Assembly: GCA_937960625.1 (NCBI GenBank)
Contig: CALGPD010000272.1
Location: forward strand, 1 to 42,869
Length of the DNA stretch: 42,869 nt
Source of the DNA: an uncultured Spirochaetia bacterium
Lineage (GTDB): Bacteria > Spirochaetota > CALGPD01
Direction of reading: 5' to 3'
Positions 25,258 to 32,592 of this stretch are shown here, piece by piece. Position 1 is the first letter of the stretch. Each line of letters opens with the position of its first letter. A model generated the notes under the pieces. It did no database searches. It was not told the DNA's origin and saw only the letters and a list, made by a program, of their open reading frames with translations. Both the position numbers and the translations under genes were made by a program.

Positions 25258-25503
25258 AAATGTGGGGGGAAAACATAAATTTAATTTCCCTGATTAAATA
25301 TTTACGTTTTTCTTAATGTTATGGTTTGGATTTCAATTTGATGCCTCAACATGCCCCGTCGGCCTCTGCGTTAAAAGAATCATGCTTTTACTTGAAGTAA
25401 AATTTCTTACTTTAAACCATTCACATGGAGCCGGCACTGCATTAAGCTGAATTTATCTGTGGATAAAAAATCCTAGCTTATTGATATTCATCAGTTCTTT
25501 TGT
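25258..25503. other. Structured non-coding spacer before parS
   Basis: No ORF. It holds a perfect 17-bp palindrome TTTTACTTGAAGTAAAA (25386-25402), a distant inverted pair ATGGTTT/AAACCAT (25321 and 25414) and a DnaA box. A regulatory or structural role next to the parS sites is possible but unproven. Confidence 0.4.
25458..25466 (-). promoter_or_regulatory. DnaA box
   Basis: TGTGGATAA, the exact complement of the consensus DnaA box TTATCCACA, 38 bp before the first parS site. A single box is expected by chance now and then; its position among parS sites is what makes it notable. Confidence 0.4.
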
Positions 25504-25519
25504 TGTTTCACGTGAAACT
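25504..25519. promoter_or_regulatory. parS centromere site, one mismatch
   Basis: TGTTTCACGTGAAACT matches the chromosomal ParB/Spo0J site TGTTTCACGTGAAACA at 15 of 16 positions. Confidence 0.85.
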
Positions 25520-25536
25520 ATTATAAACTAAACTAG

Positions 25537-25552
25537 TGTTTCACGTGAAACA
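25537..25552. promoter_or_regulatory. parS centromere site, perfect
   Basis: TGTTTCACGTGAAACA is a perfect 16-bp match to the widely conserved chromosomal parS sequence bound by ParB. It lies 17 bp from the first site. Chromosomal parS sites cluster near the replication origin in most bacteria. Confidence 0.9.
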
Positions 25553-25556
25553 TAAG

Positions 25557-25790
25557 GGAGAATACTGCCTTGCGCTTTAGTTTGAGTTTCATTCCTCAAA
25601 GCGCTCTAAAACGGGTAAAATTTTATAACGGCTCTGTGAGACTCTTTTTTGCCCATGGCAATGAAACAATGCCACCCCTTCTCCAAAAAAGCCGTACAGG
25701 CATTATATGAGTCTTAGGGTATTATGCTATGTTTGGCGGTATAGAGTAAAGGAAAATCCGTGGTTAACCGATTTTCTGCGTTTTTGTTTT
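25557..25790 (+). ncRNA. Candidate structured non-coding RNA
   Basis: An ORF-free stretch with nested pairing. ATACTGCC (25562-25569) pairs with GGCGGTAT (25735-25742) to close a domain of about 180 nt. Inside are a hairpin GCGC..TTTGAG..CTCAAAGCGC (25573-25604), GGGTAAAA (25613-25620) with TTTTGCCC (to 25653), TGGCA..TGCCA around 25657-25674, and GCATTATA..TATTATGC near 25700-25727. It ends in an intrinsic terminator at 25752-25790. I could not match it to tmRNA, RNase P, SRP RNA or 6S RNA from their conserved motifs. Its 5' end and promoter are uncertain; TATTAT at 25519-25524, overlapping parS, is the nearest -10-like sequence. Confidence 0.45.
25752..25790 (+). terminator. Intrinsic terminator after the RNA candidate
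   Basis: GAAAATC (25752-25758) pairs with GATTTTC (25770-25776), extended inside by GGTTAACC. TTTTTGTTTT follows at 25781-25790. No protein gene ends upstream for almost 1 kb, so it implies a non-coding transcript. Confidence 0.65.
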
Positions 25791-25806
25791 GTCCCGCAAA
25801 TTTACT

Positions 25807-25836
25807 TTGACTATTTGGTTCAAAGCAAAGTATAAT
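25807..25836 (+). promoter_or_regulatory. Promoter of the 83-aa gene, leaderless arrangement
   Basis: TTGACT (25807-25812), 18 bases, TATAAT (25831-25836), then six bases to ATG 25843. Confidence 0.65.
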
Positions 25837-25842
25837 TTAAGC

Positions 25843-26094
25843 ATGGACATGGAAAACGTTATTGACATTTTATCCGGCTATGCGGCTGGGGCGAATAGGG
25901 AAAACATCGAGAGTGTTATGCAAAACATTCAATCGCTTTTGGACAGAATTCCGGAGAAAGATTTTTTTCCCGTTGCTGAAACAATCAATGAAATTGTTAA
26001 GCCCTTGAACGAGATTTATCTTGAAAAGATGAAAGAAACGGGCAGGGTTAGGACGCTTTACATCGAGGATTTGTTCGGCCCTTGTATGAATTAA
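25843..26094 (+). CDS. Small acidic helical protein, unknown
   Basis: An 83-residue protein (MDMENVIDILSGYAAGANRE to YIEDLFGPCMN), predicted mostly helical and acidic, with no signal peptide. ATG 25843 is preferred over an in-frame start at 25789, because the latter lies before the -35 element and inside the preceding T-tract. The start codon coincides with the predicted transcription start. No family recognised. Its place directly after the parS pair and RNA candidate is notable, but a link is speculation. Confidence 0.65.
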   Translation: MDMENVIDILSGYAAGANRENIESVMQNIQSLLDRIPEKDFFPVAETINEIVKPLNEIYLEKMKETGRVRTLYIEDLFGPCMN

Positions 26095-26201
26095 AACGCG
26101 TTGTTTTTTTTTTCAAAAAATCATCCTGCTTATTTTAAATAGTTTAAATTTATTATACGTTTTGCCGATTACTTTTTTACACACCGCCTAAGGACGTTCT
26201 T

Positions 26202-27221
26202 ATGAAAAAAATCATTGTCTTATTTTTGCTTATAACGTGTTCCGCCTATTCAAGGTTTATTCCGTGGAAAAGCCCAAAAATAAAAGTTCCAGGCCATTTT
26301 CCCTATGTTAAAGACGTTTATGCCTGGTTGAATAGTGTAAAAAGGCAATATAGCAAATTCGTTGATATTGAAAGTTATGGGTACAGCTATCGGGGTAAAA
26401 ACCGCGGAGTTAAAAACCTTAAAGCAATTATAATCCGGGATAAACGGTTTAAGCAAAAACGCGTTGCTTTTTTTAATGGCGGCATTCACGCAAGGGAATT
26501 TATGAGTGTTTTAGTGCCCATTTTGTGGGTAAACGAAACGCTTTATAAAATTAAAAACGGCCATGCTTTTTGGTCTGAATACATTAAACGTGTTAAACTC
26601 GTTGTAATTCCCTTGATCAACCCGGACGGTTACGCCATGGCAAGGTCAGGGTGGAACTGGAGAAAAAACGCAAGACCGGTTAAATACCGTTCTCCTATGA
26701 AATGCCCCAACAGTTACGGGGTTGATTTAAACCGCAATTTCGATGCTTTTTTTTATCCGGTTAAATTTTCCTGGCATTATACATGGGGCGGGGCAAAACC
26801 TTTTTCTGAGCCTGAAACCAGATATTTGCGTGATTATTTAATAAATAAAAATATCAGAGTTTCCCTGTCTCTGCATTCCTACGGCAGATACCTTGCTTTT
26901 CCATGGTGGGGTAGAAAAAGGCGTAGGATTAGGCATTACCGTCTTCACCGCCGGATTGCAAAACGCGCTGTGCGCTATATGAGGGGCTATATATTCCGTC
27001 AGGGCTGCCCATATGCTGTTAGAGGGAATTATGGTGACTGGATATATAAAATTCACAAATGTATAACATATACGATTGAGATAGGGGATAAATTTAACCC
27101 GGATTATAAAACGAGTATCAAGTGGTATAATGAAATCCGCAGAGGCATTGATGTCATTCTTTCCTATGGCACTAAGTCAAGGAGTTTACGTAAAAAATTG
27201 TTCGCACCTGTAGCCGAGTAG
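26202..27221 (+). CDS. Secreted zinc carboxypeptidase (peptidase M14)
   Basis: Metallocarboxypeptidase. A signal peptide (MKKIIVLFLLITCSAYS) is followed by an M14 domain with the zinc ligands H96 and E99 (GGIHAREF) and H225 (SLHSYG). Substrate residues in GVDLNRNFDAFF and the catalytic glutamate E293 in TYTIEIGD are in the expected order. TAAGGA precedes the ATG. It has no pro-domain or accessory domain. The protein is rich in Arg/Lys in its second half. It probably trims peptides in the periplasm or outside; whether it cleaves peptidoglycan stem peptides or proteins cannot be told. Confidence 0.9.
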   Translation: MKKIIVLFLLITCSAYSRFIPWKSPKIKVPGHFPYVKDVYAWLNSVKRQYSKFVDIESYGYSYRGKNRGVKNLKAIIIRDKRFKQKRVAFFNGGIHAREFMSVLVPILWVNETLYKIKNGHAFWSEYIKRVKLVVIPLINPDGYAMARSGWNWRKNARPVKYRSPMKCPNSYGVDLNRNFDAFFYPVKFSWHYTWGGAKPFSEPETRYLRDYLINKNIRVSLSLHSYGRYLAFPWWGRKRRRIRHYRLHRRIAKRAVRYMRGYIFRQGCPYAVRGNYGDWIYKIHKCITYTIEIGDKFNPDYKTSIKWYNEIRRGIDVILSYGTKSRSLRKKLFAPVAE

Positions 27222-27293
27222 TTTTAATTAATAACGCGGAATTAAATTTATAGATTTCAGTCAAATAGGGTTGGCATTTTTTTTATATTTATT

Positions 27294-27570
27294 AACGTGA
27301 ATTTCGATTTAAAAAAATTACCGCAATTTTTAAAGTTTTTCGTCACTGCGATGAACGTACGTGACGATGCTGTCTCGTTGCAAATAAACCTGATGGGATT
27401 GCTTGGCTAATGCTCGCAGGAGACTTTGCCCAAAGATATTGTTTCCTCACATGGTATAAGCCAACGTCAACTAGGAGGAGCGAATGCGACGAAACAATCT
27501 CTTTGATTTACTAAAAAATCATATATTTCGAAAAAAATAAATTTTATATTCTAAATCGAAATTCAAGTTA
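27294..27570 (+). repeat. Dispersed inverted-repeat element, full copy R3
   Basis: It starts AACGTGAATTTCGATTT and ends near AAATCGAAATTCAAGTT (terminal repeat with one change). It shares with R4 the segment CAGGAGACTTTGCCCAAAG and the block CATATATTTCGAAAAAAATA. The surrounding gap from 27222 is otherwise featureless. Confidence 0.8.
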
Positions 27571-27835
27571 ATAATAAATTAGTTTCAAAATTTAACATGG
27601 ATAAATCTAATTTCACGTCCTTATTTGTTAAATTGAAAATTTTACTTGAAAAGTGATTTCTAGCTTTTCGCCAATTTATTCTGCGTTCTTGTTGTATTCG
27701 TCTTGTGGTTTGAATTTTAACGAACTTGCCTTTAAAAACAAATTTAGTTTTAGAATCCGCTTTTAATGCGTTCTGTGAGGCTGATAGCTTATCCGTGAGG
27801 GATTTTACAACGATAATAAGAAAAACATAAGGCAA
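27563..27835 (-). CDS. Doubtful ORF after the glycosyltransferase gene
   Basis: A 90-codon frame from TTG 27835, eight bases after the glycosyltransferase stop. The product is basic (RRIQQERRINWRKARNHF) with a short hydrophobic start. There is no good ribosome site, and the last codons run into the R3 repeat, so it may be spurious or a remnant. Confidence 0.25.
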   Translation of the reverse strand: MPYVFLIIVVKSLTDKLSASQNALKADSKTKFVFKGKFVKIQTTRRIQQERRINWRKARNHFSSKIFNLTNKDVKLDLSMLNFETNLLLT

Positions 27836-27843
27836 AAGGCCTG

Positions 27844-28986
27844 CTAGCCCGTTATGCGTTCATATAACGCTTCATACTTGGAAACAATACTTTCCCAGCT
27901 GAATTGTTCCCTGACAACCATAAATGCTTTTTCACCCATTTGGTTTCTAAGCTTTCCGTTTTCTGTAAAAGTCAGCAGATGTTCTGATAAAGACACTTCG
28001 TCTTCCGGTTCTGCAAGCAAGCCCGTTACTTCGTGATTTACAACCTCAGGAACTCCTGCCGCTTTAGCGCCGATACAAGGCAGCCCGCAAGCCATTGCTT
28101 CAAGAAAAACAATGCCGAAAGAATCATGCACCGACGGCAGTACAAAGGCATGATGCCGGTTAATAAGTTCCGGCAGTGTTTCATGTGAAACATATCCGGC
28201 AAAATTTACGCTGTTATTTAAGCCGAGTTTACTGGAAAGGCTTTTTAGTTCCTGCTCCATATAGCCTGTGCCTGCGATTGTAAGAGAGACTTTTTTATCC
28301 GTTTTTTTTGTTAAAAGTTTAAAAGCTTTTAGTAACACATCAATACGCTTGAACTTTACAAGCCGGGCAATGCAAATAAAATCAACCGATGAATTGTTTT
28401 TAGAAACACCGAGTTTTTTAAATTTGTCAATATCAACACCGTGGTAAATAACTTCAATGCCTTTGTTTTTAAAAGTTTCTTTGGCCTTGGCTTTTAGGTT
28501 TTCAGATACAGCAACAACAGCGCTTGCCTTGTTGATAATTTTTTTGTTAAAGGGTTTTGTTACTTTTTGGAAAAGAGGGAACTCATCAGCGTGAAATCCG
28601 GGAGTATCAATGCCGTGAAGCGTTGTTATATACGGTGTTTTTTTATCATGGAAAAACGTTAACAATCCTGTAGGAACGGAAAAATGGTAATGAATAACAT
28701 CATACTTTTTCTTTGACGCAAACTTTTTAATTTTAAACATACCTCTGAAAATGAAGGAAACTAAGCCCATAGCGCCAACTTCGTGTTCGCTTTTTCTGTT
28801 TGATTTTATACGGCAAATTGTGAGATTTTGGTTTACTTTTTCCAATGCCGGAAAGCCTTTATACCCTGCAGTGAACACATCCACTTTATGGCCTCGTTCC
28901 GCAAGGCGCTCTGCAATTTCTTTACAGCTTGACCCGCCTCCACCACCGATTGGAGGGTATTCATAATTTACAACTAATATTTTCAT
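27844..28986 (-). CDS. Glycosyltransferase, GT4 family
   Basis: GT-B fold retaining glycosyltransferase. The N-terminal half starts MKILVVNYEYPPIGGGGGSS, the usual donor/acceptor loop of GT4. The C-terminal half carries FICIARLVKFKRIDVLLKAF and the EX7E region HAFVLPSVHDSFGIVFLEAM, followed by GLPCIGAKAAGVPEVV. 380 residues, no membrane segment, so probably peripheral at the inner membrane. The sugar and acceptor are unknown; capsule, lipopolysaccharide-like glycan or glycolipid synthesis are all possible. AAAGG precedes the ATG. The gene is flanked by directly repeated elements R3 and R4 and contains a parS-like 16-mer. Confidence 0.92.
   Translation of the reverse strand: MKILVVNYEYPPIGGGGGSSCKEIAERLAERGHKVDVFTAGYKGFPALEKVNQNLTICRIKSNRKSEHEVGAMGLVSFIFRGMFKIKKFASKKKYDVIHYHFSVPTGLLTFFHDKKTPYITTLHGIDTPGFHADEFPLFQKVTKPFNKKIINKASAVVAVSENLKAKAKETFKNKGIEVIYHGVDIDKFKKLGVSKNNSSVDFICIARLVKFKRIDVLLKAFKLLTKKTDKKVSLTIAGTGYMEQELKSLSSKLGLNNSVNFAGYVSHETLPELINRHHAFVLPSVHDSFGIVFLEAMACGLPCIGAKAAGVPEVVNHEVTGLLAEPEDEVSLSEHLLTFTENGKLRNQMGEKAFMVVREQFSWESIVSKYEALYERITG
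28177..28192. promoter_or_regulatory. parS-like site inside the glycosyltransferase gene
   Basis: TGTTTCATGTGAAACA differs from perfect parS by one central base. It lies 2.6 kb from the parS pair. Codons can hold parS sites in other bacteria, but the central CG is usually conserved, so binding is uncertain. Confidence 0.4.
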
Positions 28987-29068
28987 GCACTGCCTTTTCT
29001 TCCTGATTAGAGTAACCGGTTAATTAGAAATTTTGTATTGGTTACAAATTGGTTTTCATTATTTAAAA

Positions 29069-29383
29069 ACGTGAATTTCGATTTAAAAAAATTACCGCTA
29101 TTTTTCAAAGTTTTACGTCACTGCGAGGAACGTACTTGACGAAGCAGTCTCGTTGCAAAAGCTGCGCCTAATGAGATTGCTTAGCTTCGCTCGCATTGAC
29201 TATGCCCTGGAGATTGCTGCGCAAACATTCTCAGGAGACTTTGCCCAAAGGTATTTTTTCCTCACATGGCATAAGCCAACGTCACTTATGAGGAACGAAT
29301 ATAAAAAAGCAATCTCCTTGATATACTAAAAAATCATATATTTCGAAAAAAATAAATTTATAATTTAAATCGAATTTCACGTT
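29069..29383 (+). repeat. Dispersed inverted-repeat element, full copy R4
   Basis: It starts AACGTGAATTTCGATTT and ends AAATCGAATTTCACGTT, giving nearly perfect terminal inverted repeats of about 20 bp that extend outward through TTTAAA and CATTATTT. At 315 bp it is the longest copy. The remaining parts of the 28987-29503 gap show nothing else. Confidence 0.85.
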
Positions 29384-29503
29384 TAAATAATGTGTTCCGT
29401 TTCCGCTTTTGAATCTAGTTAAGAATTCCGGTTTTTCAAATTTCTTTATTCGAGTTTAAATAAATTTTATAGAGTTGGTTTACCATGAAATAATTTTGGA
29501 TGA

Positions 29504-30199
29504 TTAACGTTTTTTTAGTTTTTCAATTTCTTTTTTCAACCGCCCTGATTTGAAAACATAATACCCTGAGTTGTGGGAAATCCAAACCGTATCATCTTTG
29601 CAGAATAACTGAATGTCTGCTTCCCGTTTTTCAATTCGGATTATTAAATCCGGAGTTAATTTGAAATCGTTTTTACTAACAAATTTATCCCGTGACTTAT
29701 GAAGAGTGCCTAGCAATCTAATAATTTTAACTATATCTATTTTCGCGTCGCGCCTTATTTTCTGGTCAAACAGCCTGACTTCAATAATATTTAAGGGCTC
29801 AAATGAAGGGTGCTTATCAAGGTCTTTTAACTTATATAAAAAATTAGGAATATAAAACTTTTGTTTTTTACCTTCAATTATCATAATAAAGTTAGATGCA
29901 TCCATGAACCTGAGAGTATAAAAAACGCCGAGATAATTAATCCGCAAAAAAAATCTGCCTTCGGAATTTCCCCTATCTTCATTATAATTATGAAAATCCC
30001 TAAGCCTTGTGTTAAGCAGTTTGGCTATGATTTTAATGCCGTTGTAATAAAAAAACTCAACTGTATTTCTTCCTGTGTCTTCCATTGTGACCATGTACGC
30101 CTGATGAATGCCCAAAGGAGAGATAACGATTTTTTCTTTTTTACAAGATACTGAAATTATTGATATGATTATTAAAATTATTATTGCTGTCTTTTTCAT
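29504..30199 (-). CDS. Lipoprotein of unknown function
   Basis: The lipoprotein signal MKKTAIIILIIISIISVSC has the lipobox ISVSC. The mature 212 residues look beta-rich (VISPLGIHQAYMVTMEDT, TVEFFYYNGIKIIAKLL, FFLRINYLGVFYTLRF) with a charged helical end, LKKEIEKLKKR. No family recognised. There is no Shine-Dalgarno; a promoter ends six bases before the ATG, so the message is predicted to be leaderless, as for the LEA14-like lipoprotein. Confidence 0.82.
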   Translation of the reverse strand: MKKTAIIILIIISIISVSCKKEKIVISPLGIHQAYMVTMEDTGRNTVEFFYYNGIKIIAKLLNTRLRDFHNYNEDRGNSEGRFFLRINYLGVFYTLRFMDASNFIMIIEGKKQKFYIPNFLYKLKDLDKHPSFEPLNIIEVRLFDQKIRRDAKIDIVKIIRLLGTLHKSRDKFVSKNDFKLTPDLIIRIEKREADIQLFCKDDTVWISHNSGYYVFKSGRLKKEIEKLKKR

Positions 30200-30205
30200 G
30201 GGACA

Positions 30206-30234
30206 ATAATATCACAGTCATATAATATTTGCAA
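30206..30234 (-). promoter_or_regulatory. Promoter of lipoprotein gene, leaderless arrangement
   Basis: On the minus strand TTGCAA (30229-30234), 17 bases, TATTAT (30206-30211), then TGTCCC and ATG 30199. Confidence 0.55.
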
Positions 30235-30650
30235 GGTGTTCCTAGATAAAATTTATTTGTTTTTTTCTTTAGTTTACATATAAGTATTTTATGAGTTTAG
30301 TTAGTGTTTATTCTTTTGTCATTAATGATCGCCAATAAATACAGTAGGTTATAATTGTGGATAAATTGGCTTATTTATTACATAGTCCGTCGAGTCAATA
30401 TTTATATATGTATTATTTAGTGTTAAAGTGTTTCCAGTAAGAAGAAATGTTGCACAACATATATTGTTTTGAGTAAACAAAATTAAGTTTGAAAACTAAA
30501 ATTTTACGAATTATTTTTTGTTTCATGATTTATGTCATTTTTGATAAACATTATTTACTAATATCTTAAATAGTTATAAATTATATGTTGAAAAAATAGA
30601 ATATTTCTTAATTATTCATATATTGATAAACACAACCTAAAGGGAGAATT
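30235..30650. other. AT-rich intergenic region with one DnaA box
   Basis: No ORF or terminator is seen. TGTGGATAA at 30356-30364 (minus-strand DnaA box, perfect) is the only recognised signal. AAGGGAGAAT closes the region as the ribosome site of the next gene. Confidence 0.4.
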
Positions 30651-31322
30651 ATGAAAAAATTCGTTGCACTTATAATTATAATCTTAACGACTGTATCTTT
30701 ATATTTTTGTTCCGGCGGGCAAAGCGCAAAAGAACAAATACAAATCGAAACAAAATCATTAAGCAATCCGTTATATAGACAGGCATACAGATTGTACTAT
30801 ACAAAACAATACAAGCAGGGTTATGAACTTTTATCCAATTATGTTTTTAATCAAAAGGGCAAATCACTAGTTCTTCATTCTTTATTAGTTAAGTTTGCAA
30901 TTAAACTTAAAATGACCGGAGATTTATCAAAAAAATATCTCGATTTAAAAGAGCATAAATATTCAATTTTCGCAAACGGAGTTATGTCTGCTCTTGAAGG
31001 CCACGGTATAAATCACACTGTTATTACATTTCAGGATTTATTAAAAAAACGGTTCCCCGGAAACCCTGTTATATTAATGTATATGGGATATTTGTACATT
31101 TTAAGAAACAACCCGCACTTTGCCGTTGTAACTCTTGAAAAATCCGTTAGCGCGTTATCCGCGTTTCCATTTAACCGGTACTACCTAGCTATGGCGCATT
31201 ATCACACAAAAAATATAAGCGCGGCTGTTTCTTCACTTGACAGCGCGATTGCTCTTTTTCCATCATTCATGCAAAGGGAAATTGAGGCCGCGCAGAGAAT
31301 GAAAAAAAGGATTTCAAGATAA
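30651..31322 (+). CDS. TPR-like lipoprotein
   Basis: A lipoprotein signal, MKKFVALIIIILTTVSLYFC, with GGGAG before the ATG. The mature part is all helical. Residues 140-215 contain two tetratricopeptide-like repeats (ILMYMGYLYILRNNPHFAVV, then RYYLAMAHYHTKNISAAVSS), and the first half has weaker helical pairs (YRLYYTKQYKQGYELLSNYV). It is likely a periplasmic scaffold or assembly factor. The TAA stop overlaps the apparent ATA start of the next gene, so the two are probably co-transcribed. Confidence 0.82.
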   Translation: MKKFVALIIIILTTVSLYFCSGGQSAKEQIQIETKSLSNPLYRQAYRLYYTKQYKQGYELLSNYVFNQKGKSLVLHSLLVKFAIKLKMTGDLSKKYLDLKEHKYSIFANGVMSALEGHGINHTVITFQDLLKKRFPGNPVILMYMGYLYILRNNPHFAVVTLEKSVSALSAFPFNRYYLAMAHYHTKNISAAVSSLDSAIALFPSFMQREIEAAQRMKKRISR

Positions 31323-32107
31323 CCCCTTTTCCGGAATATAAACTTACACAAAAATCTTACGCGGAAATCAGGAATTTAAGGGAAAACTATCTTGGTAATT
31401 TATATGAACCTCAGGACATGTTTCTGGAAATACAAATCCCGGAAAGCTCGTTTTATATAATTTCATGTACTAAGATATTGGGCTATGTTATAATATCCAA
31501 AGACAACGTATTAATCGAATTTCATTTATTACCCAAATATATTCCACAATGCCGTAGTATTTTTTCCTTTGTTCTGAAAAACCTGAAGATAAATAGTATC
31601 TACTGTAAATCTTTTGATGCTTTGTTACTTCGTTGTTGTATGAGTGAGGTGCTAAATTATAAAATTATTGGCCATCTTTTCCGCGATAGAATTAAACCGG
31701 CGGCTGTAGAAATCAACGTTTTATTAACTAAAAGCAAAGCTTCGCGCGAAGATTATCCGTTGCTTGTTGAATATTCAGACAACGTGTTTGAAAATGATAA
31801 CGAAATTTCAGACTACATTGACAAAGAGCTGATTCTAATTTATAGGAACGCGGGAGAATTCGTTGGTTATGGAATCTTTGCCGGGATTAACGAAAACAGG
31901 AATTATTATGATATAGGTATGTATGTTAATCCTGCTTTTAGAAAACAGGGATACGCGGCGTATATAATTAAAGATTTGGCTATGATGTGTGAAGAGAACA
32001 ACCACCGCCCTGTTCTTGGTTGTTCGGCAAACAACGTTGCCTCTAAAAGAGCCATTGAAAACGCGGGTTTTGTAAGCAAACACACTATGCTTGAGTTTTA
32101 TAATTAA
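31319..32107 (+). CDS. GNAT acetyltransferase, apparent ATA start
   Basis: The C-terminal half is a GNAT domain: ELILIYRNAGEFVGYGIFAG, the acetyl-CoA loop VNPAFRKQGYAAYIIKDLA, then NNVASKRAIENAGF. The N-terminal half, with QDMFLEIQIPESSFYIIS and SFDALLLRCC, resembles the non-catalytic first domain of a familiar two-domain family. The first ATG in frame (31418) would cut off about 33 residues (TPFPEYKLTQKSYAEIRNLR and more) that look like genuine protein. The frame has no ATG, GTG or TTG before that. ATA 31319 overlaps the upstream TAA as ATAA, the shape of a coupled ATGA, and AAGG lies eight bases before it. I therefore extend the gene to ATA; a start at 31418 remains possible. Confidence 0.7.
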   Translation: MTPFPEYKLTQKSYAEIRNLRENYLGNLYEPQDMFLEIQIPESSFYIISCTKILGYVIISKDNVLIEFHLLPKYIPQCRSIFSFVLKNLKINSIYCKSFDALLLRCCMSEVLNYKIIGHLFRDRIKPAAVEINVLLTKSKASREDYPLLVEYSDNVFENDNEISDYIDKELILIYRNAGEFVGYGIFAGINENRNYYDIGMYVNPAFRKQGYAAYIIKDLAMMCEENNHRPVLGCSANNVASKRAIENAGFVSKHTMLEFYN

Positions 32108-32265
32108 ATAATATCCGTTTTCTTAATAAGCCAAAGCATGAACGCATATAAACACAGAATAGAGTAGGGCTAAAAGCGAGAATTAAAGCTTTAAGTAAAA
32201 TTATGATTTTTTTAAACGCGGAGATTGAAAAAATCATCCCTAGTCCTTCTTTAAAGGTACGAATT

Positions 32266-32308
32266 GGGACATAGTTTACATTTTAGACCGAGGACATGGT
32301 TTACACTT
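32266..32308. mobile_element. Probable relic of an IS481-like insertion sequence end
   Basis: Two 13-bp near-identical repeats, GACATAGTTTACA (32268-32280) and GACATGGTTTACA (32293-32305), at a 25-bp period preceded by GGG. From memory this tandem motif resembles the ends of IS481/IS3-like elements. No transposase fragment is seen, so only an isolated end or coincidence. The rest of 32108-32592 shows no gene. Confidence 0.35.
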
Positions 32309-32592
32309 ATTAGTAATAGTATGGGGTATTAAGAAAAACACCAACATTATAAAAAAACCATTTGCCTTCTTTATTAAAGGGGGCCGGGTAGAACCAACGG
32401 GATGTAAATTAAACTGGAGGATTTAAAACGGCTTAATCTTGCATATTAACAACGCGTTACACTTATGGTTTAAATACCTCCTAAACCACCGAGGTTCTCA
32501 TCTTCCCTCCGCGTTAATTTCTTCTTTTCCAATCCGTGGGTAGTTTTTTCTATCTTCTTAACGTATTGTAAAAAACAACGGGCTTTCTAAAT

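Noticed and set aside
25557..25790. Assignment of the RNA candidate to tmRNA, RNase P RNA, SRP RNA or 6S RNA
   Set aside because: The conserved sequence blocks of these RNAs (tRNA-like ends, P4 core, SRP tetraloop region) could not be found on either strand, and the branched fold does not look like the single long bulged stem of 6S RNA.
32108..32592. A broken transposase gene beside the possible IS end
   Set aside because: No frame in this segment shows integrase or transposase motifs.
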